This document shows positions 1 to 5,143 of a stretch of 7,041 bases of DNA, in pieces (position 1 is the stretch's first letter; every line of letters begins with the position of its first letter). This DNA comes from Thiotrichales bacterium (GTDB lineage Bacteria > Pseudomonadota > Gammaproteobacteria > UWMA-0217). A model generated the notes under the pieces. It did no database searches. It was not told the DNA's origin and saw only the letters and a list, made by a program, of their open reading frames with translations. The stretch is from positions 1-7,041 of the forward strand of contig JANTGD010000186.1 in the NCBI GenBank assembly GCA_024763135.1. Reading direction: 5' to 3'. The translations under genes were made by a program, and so were the position numbers.

Positions 1-117
1 GCGCGTCCCGCAGGAAAGGGTGGCTCCCTTTTCAAGGGGCGCAACGCCGCAGTGGCGGATTCGGGATGCTCCCGGAGGGCGAGCCGGAAAGCGGCCAATA
101 TCGTGTTGACGATGTAC
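1..117. repeat. GC-rich hairpin-forming stretch, possible dispersed repeat
   Basis: This stretch differs in composition from the AT-richer sequence that follows. It holds a hairpin pairing 13-20 with 26-33 (8 pairs including one G-T, loop TGGCT), and a larger closing pair GCCGC at 46-50 with GCGGC at 91-95 around smaller GC stems. Plus frame 1 and two minus frames are all free of stops across it, which is common in GC-rich repeats. It overlaps the distal part of the partial exported-protein gene. Multi-copy status is inference only; a genome self-comparison would settle it. Confidence 0.3.
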
Positions 118-312
118 TAGTCCATCGTTTAACTCCAGATCCGATACATTGATTATTTCAACCTGCTCAGTGAGCTTGCTGCTCGATGGAAGTGGTTGAA
201 ATGAATGCGCTTCAGGACTGGCCGAGGCAAGCTGCATTGATTCTGTCCCCAGCCATGCTAGCAACACCAATAGGCAGACATACCAATCTGTCCCCTTAGG
301 CTTGATACGCAT
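1..312 (-). CDS. Partial putative exported protein, N-terminal 104 codons; runs off the left edge
   Basis: Reading the minus strand from ATG at 312 gives an uninterrupted frame of 104 codons to base 1, so the gene is cut by the window edge. The N-terminus looks like a signal peptide: a basic start (MRIKPKGTDW), a hydrophobic core (VCLLVLLAWLG) and a possible signal-peptidase site after LASA near residue 31. What follows is a polar stretch (PEAHSFQPLPSSSKLTEQVEIINVSDLELN). From about residue 66 the sequence becomes rich in R, P, G and C (GRFPARPPGASRIRHCG) and coincides with a GC-rich hairpin-forming stretch, so this part may be repeat-derived rather than native. No strong Shine-Dalgarno precedes the ATG, only a weak GAG, but a promoter-like sequence lies just upstream. 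I do not recognise the family. Export is inferred from the N-terminus; existence of the gene is moderately supported. Confidence 0.5.
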   Translation of the reverse strand, partial: MRIKPKGTDWYVCLLVLLAWLGTESMQLASASPEAHSFQPLPSSSKLTEQVEIINVSDLELNDGLVHRQHDIGRFPARPPGASRIRHCGVAPLEKGATLSCGTR

Positions 313-328
313 GGGTGACACTCAAATC

Positions 329-357
329 GTTACAGATAAACAAAGATAAATTCTCAA
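329..357 (-). promoter_or_regulatory. Candidate sigma-70 promoter for the partial exported-protein gene
   Basis: On the minus strand TTGAGA (352-357, five of six to the -35 consensus) is followed after exactly 17 bases by TGTAAC (329-334, four of six to the -10 consensus). Transcription would begin near 322, about ten bases before the ATG at 312. The -10 match is weak, so this is a candidate only. Confidence 0.3.
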
Positions 358-432
358 CTCGGCGGTATAAACGGCTGCACCTGTTGACTCAGCATCCATA
401 AGCGGTTGAAGTTGAAGTGCTTGCGTCGTTCC

Positions 433-473
433 GAGCTGGCGACAGTCAGCTTTGGCTGAACGTCAGCGAGCTC
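433..473. repeat. Imperfect 41-base inverted repeat (hairpin)
   Basis: GAGCT at 433-437 pairs with AGCTC at 469-473. Inside, GC and GAC pair with GTC and GC around one mismatch and a bulged A, and the tip is TCAGC-TTTG-GCTGA (446-459), for about 15 pairs in all. It lies 49 bases beyond the stop codon of the PiuC-like gene. No T-run follows on either strand, so it is not a standard intrinsic terminator. It could protect a 3' end, assist Rho-dependent termination, or be a REP-like element. Confidence 0.4.
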
Positions 474-521
474 CCACAGTGAGCAACATCTGGCTCGGGC
501 AGACGAAAGCGCATGCTGCGT

Positions 522-1193
522 TCAAACTTCAGCCCACATTCTCACAAGATTTGCATAAACTGTCTCAAGTTGCTTCGTATCTTCGTCTTCTGGCGCTTTA
601 CGCAAATGCCGCTCTCGGACCTGATTCAAATTGAACAATAACTCTCGTTGTGCGGCATCTCGCACCATACTTTGTATCCAGGTCACCATCACACGGCGTT
701 CGCCATGAGAGACTGTATTGATACGGTGAAGACTGTGGGATGGATAGACGACTGCGTGCCCCGCCGGCAGCTTGACCGCTTTTTCGCCATAGGTAGTACG
801 GATCACGAGTTCGCCATCGCCGTATTCTTCTGGAGGATTGAGGAAAACTGTGGTTGAAACATCACTGCGGTAGTGATGCGGAGAACCCATAACAGGGTCG
901 TCGATATGGTCGCCATATCCCATTCCCTGGGTGTAACGGGCAAAAAATGGGGAGGCCAGCTTGTGTGGCAGTACAGCACTGCGAAACACGGGGTGGCGAA
1001 TCAGATGACTCATCACCAACCCATTAAGCTGTTTGTACACGTCGGATTGCTGATCGAGTTCTTCATTATGTTTGACGCGCCTGGCTGCCATGCCCGCGGA
1101 CAGCTTGCCATCTTTGAACTCCGCCTGCGCATACAGACGACCAACGGCCTCCAACTCTGCCGGACCGAGAACAGCAGGTATTGTAATCAGCAT
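522..1193 (-). CDS. piuC: PKHD-type Fe(II)/2-oxoglutarate-dependent hydroxylase, PiuC/YbiX family
   Basis: The product is a 223-residue cytosolic non-haem iron dioxygenase that uses O2 and 2-oxoglutarate to hydroxylate an unidentified substrate. Visible ligands are the HxD pair H96 and D98 (YGDHIDDP), the distal iron histidine H156 in the PSHSLHR motif, and R166, ten residues later, at the 2-oxoglutarate position. The family-typical segment VTWIQSMVRD follows. Length agrees with E. coli YbiX and Pseudomonas PiuC (about 225), so the gene looks intact. The start at 1193 is supported by GGGAG six to seven bases upstream. In many Proteobacteria the family sits beside TonB siderophore receptors and is iron-regulated (family knowledge). 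Here no receptor is adjacent and I see no convincing Fur box. The gene appears monocistronic, with its own promoter-like sequence. Confidence 0.93.
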   Translation of the reverse strand: MLITIPAVLGPAELEAVGRLYAQAEFKDGKLSAGMAARRVKHNEELDQQSDVYKQLNGLVMSHLIRHPVFRSAVLPHKLASPFFARYTQGMGYGDHIDDPVMGSPHHYRSDVSTTVFLNPPEEYGDGELVIRTTYGEKAVKLPAGHAVVYPSHSLHRINTVSHGERRVMVTWIQSMVRDAAQRELLFNLNQVRERHLRKAPEDEDTKQLETVYANLVRMWAEV

Positions 1194-1240
1194 GGATTGC
1201 TCCCTTTAAGATGCTTTGTAACTATTCAGCTCCCCCTCAT

Positions 1241-1287
1241 GAAATAGGCCATTTCTGCCTTACAAAACGCTCATTTACACTTGTAAA
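1241..1287 (-). promoter_or_regulatory. Candidate promoter with two palindromes upstream of piuC
   Basis: On the minus strand TTTACA (1282-1287, five of six to the -35) is followed after 17 bases by TGTAAG (1259-1264, four of six to the -10), placing transcription start near 1252. A perfect palindrome TTTACA-CT-TGTAAA (1274-1287) overlaps the -35. A second inverted repeat, GAAAT-AGGCC-ATTTC (1241-1255), lies over the predicted start. Both positions suit a repressor, but neither matches the Fur consensus or any operator I can name. The predicted leader is about 60 bases. Confidence 0.35.
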
Positions 1288-1548
1288 CTCACATTTTTCA
1301 TCTTGACCTGACGTTGTTCAGGGGCAATCTAAGTAGTTACGCTGTGTTTAACTGCACTGGCCACAACCTGAGGTCAAGCAGATTGCTGAGTTGCGCCAAT
1401 AACAACTAAGAAAATCACGTGGCTCATGCTATCCCCTACCCGGTTCCGCGGCAGCGCCAGCTAAACAGGTTATTGATAAATACTCAGGCGAGCACAAGAC
1501 AAGAAAAAAATGGCGATCAATCACCCGGTACACGGTAGAGCATGAACA
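1288..1548. other. Non-coding stretch without a confident gene; crossed inverted repeats
   Basis: I see no convincing gene here. Two inverted repeats interleave: CTTGACCT (1302-1309) with AGGTCAAG (1371-1378), and GCAATCT (1324-1330) with AGATTGC (1380-1386), an arrangement compatible with a pseudoknot. There is also a small repeat, CCTGA-N6-TCAGG (1307-1322). A 17-codon minus frame (1374-1427) follows a Shine-Dalgarno-like AGGGGA but has no other support. The stretch ends in a terminator-like hairpin described separately. Confidence 0.35.
1504..1525 (-). terminator. Probable intrinsic terminator of the minus-strand operon
   Basis: Read on the minus strand, GGTGA-TTGA-TCGCC forms a five-pair stem with a four-base loop (one G-U pair) at 1512-1525, followed by one A and then seven T's (1504-1510). 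The stem is short but the T-run is good. It lies downstream of the 3893-1784 operon, and 23 bases after the stop of the 1549-1701 frame. Confidence 0.5.
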
Positions 1549-1701
1549 TCATAAGTCGATGATAAACCCAGGCTCACGCCACCAGAGGTGTTTTTCAGCA
1601 ATTGGGTAATAATATCTGAGAAAATGGTTGGATTCATCCAGGTACCGCGCGAAGATTTTGCTGATACGACCACGTAGGATACCCGCAAAAGTTTCACTCA
1701 C
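1549..1701 (-). CDS. Possible small protein or decayed 3' gene remnant (50 codons from GTG)
   Basis: A minus frame free of stops from 1764 to the TGA at 1549-1551 can start with GTG at 1701, preceded by GGGAAG nine bases upstream, and gives 50 residues beginning VSETFAGILRGR. The composition looks protein-like rather than random: aromatic and charged residues alternate (FARYLDESNHFLRYYY, then EKHLWWREPG). It lies in the operon direction after the antitoxin-like gene and ends just before a terminator-like hairpin. I do not recognise it. It may be a genuine small last cistron, the C-terminal remnant of a lost larger gene, or chance. The neighbouring frame above 1701 has low-complexity G and P and is probably not translated. 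Confidence 0.3.
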   Translation of the reverse strand: MSETFAGILRGRISKIFARYLDESNHFLRYYYPIAEKHLWWREPGFIIDL

Positions 1702-1783
1702 CCGTCTTCCCACGGCCTTTTGACCGCCATCTCCGCCCGCGCCAGGCGGCTCGGGCAGCGCCCATCAGCTGTGACACGCCGGT

Positions 1784-2194
1784 TTATTTGGCCGGAAAGC
1801 CCTTATTAACCTGATCCCAGGCAAACGCACAGTCGAGCTCGGCGCGGACGCTCTTGATCCCATTGAGCCCTTCGTTCACGATCACAGCCAAGGGGGCTCT
1901 GCGGCCCAGACGCGGCTGCGGCTTTTGTAACCAGTTTTTACCGGCTTGGCGACTATGCGGATAAGCCGTACGTAACCCTTCCGAAATCCCAACGAGATGT
2001 TCAATTTTTTCGTCCAGTGCAGGGTCTTCAGGAAATGGTGTGGTGCGACGGTACCGCTCGATGTGGCGTACCGACACACCCTTAATCTCCAGGACGTTCA
2101 CAATATCTCGTGGTGACAGACCCCAGTCCATTAGCAGATTCATAATACTGCGTGTCAGTTCAAGCCGATAGCCAGCGTCAAGTTCATCCATCAT
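1784..2194 (-). CDS. MbcA/ParS/Xre antitoxin-like protein (DUF2384-type), no visible toxin
   Basis: This 136-residue soluble protein has two parts. Residues about 11-55 (LTRSIMNLLMDWGLSPRDIV, then SVRHIERYRR) look like a helix-turn-helix DNA-binding segment. Residues about 60-125 resemble the toxin-binding domain of MbcA/ParS/Xre antitoxins: a W at 88, a PxLGxRxPL-like motif (PQPRLGRRAPL, 92-102), then a short EGLNGIKSV stretch. In the known family the partner is a RES-domain NAD-degrading toxin, usually encoded next door; none is visible here. The ATG overlaps the preceding TGA as ATGA and follows a good AGAGGA site, so translation is probably coupled to the 98-residue gene. The domain match is read by eye. 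It may act as a regulator without a toxin. Confidence 0.6.
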   Translation of the reverse strand: MMDELDAGYRLELTRSIMNLLMDWGLSPRDIVNVLEIKGVSVRHIERYRRTTPFPEDPALDEKIEHLVGISEGLRTAYPHSRQAGKNWLQKPQPRLGRRAPLAVIVNEGLNGIKSVRAELDCAFAWDQVNKGFPAK

Positions 2195-2487
2195 TTTTCC
2201 TCTTTATCGGTCGCATCCTGCTTGGGATGACTGAAAGAAACGACATTGCTGGTGCGTGGTTCATCGGCATATCGCGGACGCTCTTTCACTTCAATACCGA
2301 GGCCGTCCGCCAGTTCACGCTCCCGTTCAGAGATCATCTTCAGACATTGCCGAATGTCCTCAACCGTATCGTCAGCAATCAAGCGACTCAATCCAGGCGT
2401 AGACGGCGTGGTGTCGCGGACAACCTTGCCCAAGGTTTTGCGCATCATAATCATAATGCGCTGCTCAGCTCTTAACTCATCACTCAT
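2191..2487 (-). CDS. Conserved hypothetical protein, 98 residues, middle gene of the operon
   Basis: This small hydrophilic protein has no signal peptide or membrane segment. A basic, Met-rich helix (RIMIMMRKTLGKVVRD, 10-25) is followed by a PSTPG linker, a charged helix (TVEDIRQCLKMISERERELA, 41-60) and a disordered-looking tail ending in KEEK. From memory, similar short proteins in Proteobacteria are sometimes labelled segregation and condensation protein A. The roughly 250-residue ScpA fold cannot be present in 98 residues, so I would not use that name. It overlaps both neighbours by ATGA, which implies translational coupling with the flavoprotein upstream and the antitoxin-like protein downstream. 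Only a weak TAAG precedes its ATG, in keeping with coupling. Function unknown. Confidence 0.8.
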   Translation of the reverse strand: MSDELRAEQRIMIMMRKTLGKVVRDTTPSTPGLSRLIADDTVEDIRQCLKMISERERELADGLGIEVKERPRYADEPRTSNVVSFSHPKQDATDKEEK

Positions 2488-3893
2488 AATGTCTTACGTT
2501 TGAGACCCACAGGTGCGTCAGGCTGGATCTCCAGCTTCGCTACTAGGCGTTGCAATGCCCCCTGCAGCGCCTCTTCTAGGGTGGGGTGATAGAAAGGTAG
2601 ATTCAGCGTATCGAATACTGTGAGATTTTGCTGTATTGCCCATGCTAGTAGATGCCCGAGGCCTTCCCCTTTGGCCGCAAACAGGGCACCGCCCAACAGA
2701 CGGCCCGTTTGCTTGTGTGCGTAGACACGTATTACGCCCTTGTTCTTTGCCATGATCAGCGCACGTCCCACCGGCCCCATAGGCATCTCCGCAGCCACCA
2801 CATCGGGATCGGCTTCCAGAGCTGACCAACAGCGCCCTACATTAACAATATTTGGCTCACAAAAGGTAATTGCCAGCATAGTTTTGCGGATAAACCGCTC
2901 TGCACTGCCGCGCGCGGCATTGTACCCCGCGATACGCCCCTCATCGCCGGCCTCATGCAGAATGGGTGCGTCGCCATCGACATCGCCTGCGATATAAATA
3001 TGCGAATCCCCCACCTGCATGGTTTCAGGATCATACGTGGGCAAACCACGCGCATCCAATGGCACCCCGGCGTTTTCTAACTTGAGATGATCGAGGTAAG
3101 GGCGGCGCCCCATGCTGACCAGCACCTTCTCCACCGTAACCGACTGCTCTCCCGCTGAGACGCGCAGCAGCCCGTCTTCTCCCGCTTCGATTTCGGCAGG
3201 ATGGCCCAGCCACAGTGGGAATTCCTCACCAATCACACTAATGGCTTCAGCATTCACCACCGGGTCGGTCAGACCGCTGATACGCTCGAGTGTATCGATA
3301 CCCGTCACATCGATGCCCAATCTCGCCAAAGCCTGCCCCAGCTCCAAACCAATGACTCCCAAGCCAATCACGGCCAGCGACTTCGGCAGAGTCTCAAGCT
3401 CGAAAAATTCATCGGTCGTCACTACACGATCACCGAAGGCTTTCCAAGCATCGGGAAAAATCGGCGTCGACCCAGCGGCAATGACAATGCGCTCTGCCTC
3501 GATTGTTTCGTCATTAACACGCAGCGTATGGGGGTCGACAAAGCTTGCATACCCTTCGATCAACTCATCACCCATATTGTCGGTCGAGCCCTGCAATACC
3601 CGATCGACAAAAATATCCCTCAGATCCTGCACATGTTCCATGACGCCTGGCAAATCAATGCTAAGATTTTCACCACCCAAAATATGGTGGCGCTTGAGTA
3701 TCTTGCGTCGATGAAAATCCTCAGCGACTTGGATCAGGGCTTTCGATGGCATGCAGCCAACCCGGGCGCACGTGGTGCCCAAGTGGCCACCATTGATCAG
3801 AACGAAGTCTTTCCCGGCTTGTTTGATCTGCGACATGGCGGTCAGACCCGCAGTCCCCGCTCCGATGATTGCGACCTCAACTTTTCTCGTCAT
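2484..3893 (-). CDS. Lipoamide-dehydrogenase-like FAD pyridine nucleotide-disulfide oxidoreductase
   Basis: The product is 469 residues, full length for a class I flavin disulfide reductase. It has the N-terminal FAD motif GAGTAG (11-16), the redox-active pair C42 and C47 in the form CARVGCMPSK, and a second Rossmann motif GLGVIG (177-182). D200 at the end of the next strand favours NAD over NADP. The second FAD motif is IAGDVDGD (301-308). The C-terminal catalytic pair is H436 and E441 (YHPTLEEA), so it should be active. The family moves electrons between NAD(H) and a disulfide such as dihydrolipoamide. No acyl-transferase or decarboxylase subunit is nearby and no lipoyl domain is fused, so the true substrate is uncertain. 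Start at 3893 follows GAGGA about 11 bases upstream. It is the first gene of an ATGA-overlapping operon. Confidence 0.9.
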   Translation of the reverse strand: MTRKVEVAIIGAGTAGLTAMSQIKQAGKDFVLINGGHLGTTCARVGCMPSKALIQVAEDFHRRKILKRHHILGGENLSIDLPGVMEHVQDLRDIFVDRVLQGSTDNMGDELIEGYASFVDPHTLRVNDETIEAERIVIAAGSTPIFPDAWKAFGDRVVTTDEFFELETLPKSLAVIGLGVIGLELGQALARLGIDVTGIDTLERISGLTDPVVNAEAISVIGEEFPLWLGHPAEIEAGEDGLLRVSAGEQSVTVEKVLVSMGRRPYLDHLKLENAGVPLDARGLPTYDPETMQVGDSHIYIAGDVDGDAPILHEAGDEGRIAGYNAARGSAERFIRKTMLAITFCEPNIVNVGRCWSALEADPDVVAAEMPMGPVGRALIMAKNKGVIRVYAHKQTGRLLGGALFAAKGEGLGHLLAWAIQQNLTVFDTLNLPFYHPTLEEALQGALQRLVAKLEIQPDAPVGLKRKTL

Positions 3894-3963
3894 GCGTGAA
3901 TGTTTCCTCGGAAATTAAAAAGTGTTAGCGTGAGCGCCATCTAATTTTTATGAGCGCGCCACC
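3894..3963. promoter_or_regulatory. 70-base divergent promoter region
   Basis: This short gap must carry promoters for both the flavoprotein operon (minus) and the small plus-strand gene. TTTAAT on the minus strand and TCTAAT on the plus strand each match five of six -10 bases, but neither has a clear -35. A small inverted repeat TTTCC-TC-GGAAA (3903-3914) overlaps the GAGGA ribosome site of the flavoprotein. A five-codon frame (ATG at 3950) ends with its TGA overlapping the ATG at 3964. Confidence 0.35.
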
Positions 3964-4302
3964 ATGATACTGACTGTTTACGTAGATGATGTCACCCTAC
4001 CGATCAAAGTCCCCGAATTCGTCTTACAAGCAGGTAATGAACTGTTTGCAAAAATGGACGCAGACATGGACCGAGGCTGGCAAATGAGCCGCAGCTGGGT
4101 GGACAATCCAGACCTCGAGCAACGCTGTCAAATCGTCGCCGACCGCCTGCTTGGCGCCATCGAGAACGAAAATCAAAAACTGGCCGCCATGATGGCGGGC
4201 TACATTCTTGCACGTGCGCCCAATGTCAAAGCGGTGCAGATTGCAACCAACGGTGAGATGCAGGAAACCGAACTGTTGACCAAAGACGACCTGATTTTCT
4301 GA
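3964..4302 (+). CDS. Small conserved hypothetical protein, 112 residues
   Basis: This is an acidic, soluble, probably cytosolic protein. It opens with a strand-like segment (MILTVYVDDVTLPIKVP), then a helix with the distinctive motif DADMDRGWQMSR (32-43), another helix QRCQIVADRLLGAIENENQK (53-72), and AGYILARAPNVKAVQI (78-93). Similar sequences occur in sulfur-oxidising and related Proteobacteria as far as I recall, but none has a known function. The ATG at 3964 has only a weak GAG upstream. It is divergent from the flavoprotein operon, sharing a 70-base promoter region, which hints at joint regulation but no more. A terminator-like structure follows. Confidence 0.8.
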   Translation: MILTVYVDDVTLPIKVPEFVLQAGNELFAKMDADMDRGWQMSRSWVDNPDLEQRCQIVADRLLGAIENENQKLAAMMAGYILARAPNVKAVQIATNGEMQETELLTKDDLIF

Positions 4303-4308
4303 AACCCT

Positions 4309-4371
4309 GAGCCAACTTCTGCCATAGCGCAAAGCGCGGCCACTACGGTAAAGCCCTATCGGCTCATTTTT
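4309..4371 (+). terminator. Possible terminator after the 112-residue gene
   Basis: TGAGCC (4309-4314) is complementary to GGCTCA (4361-4366), which is followed directly by TTTTT (4367-4371). An alternative inner stem pairs GCCATAG (4321-4327) with CTATCGGC (4356-4363, one bulge). The loop is long and the two pairings compete, so termination is plausible but not secure. Confidence 0.35.
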
Positions 4372-4468
4372 CCGCTCGTTATCTTTGAATAGGAGAGCAG
4401 AACGGTTCACCTCAAATGAGCAAAAATGCACTCAAAATAGCTTTCCCTCGCGAAGGCCATAATTCTTG

Positions 4469-4489
4469 GACAGCCTCCGGGAGGCCGTC
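4469..4489 (-). terminator. Nine-pair hairpin downstream of the dioxygenase gene, no T-run
   Basis: On the minus strand GACGGCCTC-CCG-GAGGCTGTC forms nine continuous pairs with one G-U. The plus-strand copy has a mismatch at the same place, so the structure is tuned to the minus-strand RNA. It begins 17 bases after the stop of the dioxygenase gene. It lacks a T-run, so it may stabilise the 3' end or assist Rho rather than terminate alone. Confidence 0.4.
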
Positions 4490-4506
4490 GGACACACCTG
4501 CTCAGA

Positions 4507-5115
4507 TTACGCGAATACAATCCACGTTGTCGCAATGTATTTGACGCCCGCTTCCAGGGTCACGGCGCGATGTTCATGCGTCCAGAAAGGCGGAAACAGG
4601 ATCAAACTGCCTTGCTCGGGCGTGATACTCAAATCCTGGTACAAAAACTCGGTCTGCCCGCCTGGCCCTGGCACGTTATTCAAATACCAAAGCGCCACAA
4701 GTTGTCGCTGGCTGAAATCATGGCTGCCACCATCGATGTGCCAGTGGTAATGCTCTCCAGGCAGATAACGCTGCATCTGATACCCGATATCTTTGAACGG
4801 CCCCTTAAAATAAGGATAGGTTTCGCGGAACTCGAGCATGGCCTCAGCGATCGAGCGGAATAAAGCCCGATCATAAGGCTTCCAATGAGGTTTTCCCGAA
4901 ACCACGAGATCCATGGTTTTCTTGACGCTCATATCCTCGCTCGCCAACTGACCGATCCGGCCCGGATGCTGCTCGTCGGGTGTGGCCTCAAATTTCTCGA
5001 TCATTGCATCGCAGATTTCTGGGCTCAATGCGTTACGCTTGCGAAAGACAAAACTCTGCGGCGCTACCTCTTGGATGGTTTTTAGCGGAGCAGGATTGAT
5101 TGGACTATGCGCCAT
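4507..5115 (-). CDS. Fe(II)/2-oxoglutarate dioxygenase, prolyl-4-hydroxylase-like
   Basis: The product is 202 residues, cytosolic, with a jelly-roll dioxygenase core. The iron ligands are H126 and D128 (YHWHIDGG) and the distal histidine H182 in FPPFWTHEHRA. K192, ten residues on (GVKYIATTW), is positioned to hold 2-oxoglutarate. PGPGGQTEF (149-157) is the typical turn before the last strands. This class hydroxylates side chains of proteins or small molecules; the substrate here is unknown. It is distinct from the PiuC-like enzyme elsewhere in the window, which has R rather than K at the cosubstrate position. It starts 28 bases after the large conserved protein and is almost certainly cotranscribed with it. 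The ATG at 5115 follows AGG at eight bases, a modest site. A hairpin lies after the stop. Confidence 0.88.
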   Translation of the reverse strand: MAHSPINPAPLKTIQEVAPQSFVFRKRNALSPEICDAMIEKFEATPDEQHPGRIGQLASEDMSVKKTMDLVVSGKPHWKPYDRALFRSIAEAMLEFRETYPYFKGPFKDIGYQMQRYLPGEHYHWHIDGGSHDFSQRQLVALWYLNNVPGPGGQTEFLYQDLSITPEQGSLILFPPFWTHEHRAVTLEAGVKYIATTWIVFA

Positions 5116-5143
5116 ACCGACAACCTATGTTGTACACCTGCGC

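Noticed and set aside
873..1247. 124-codon plus-strand frame opposite piuC
   Set aside because: Antisense to a well-supported hydroxylase; no recognisable domain or ribosome site.
1194..1330. Fur box upstream of piuC
   Set aside because: No stretch matches the GATAATGATAATCATTATC consensus well enough to claim.
1374..1427. 17-codon minus frame after an AGGGGA site
   Set aside because: Too short to support, no terminator or regulated gene placed as expected for a leader peptide.
3112..3899. Long plus-strand frames (200 and 232 codons) opposite the flavoprotein gene
   Set aside because: They are antisense to a gene with complete FAD, cysteine and His-Glu motifs, and their translations are low-complexity or show no domain.
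3950..3967. Five-codon upstream frame whose TGA overlaps the ATG at 3964
   Set aside because: No ribosome site before it; overlap by chance is likely.
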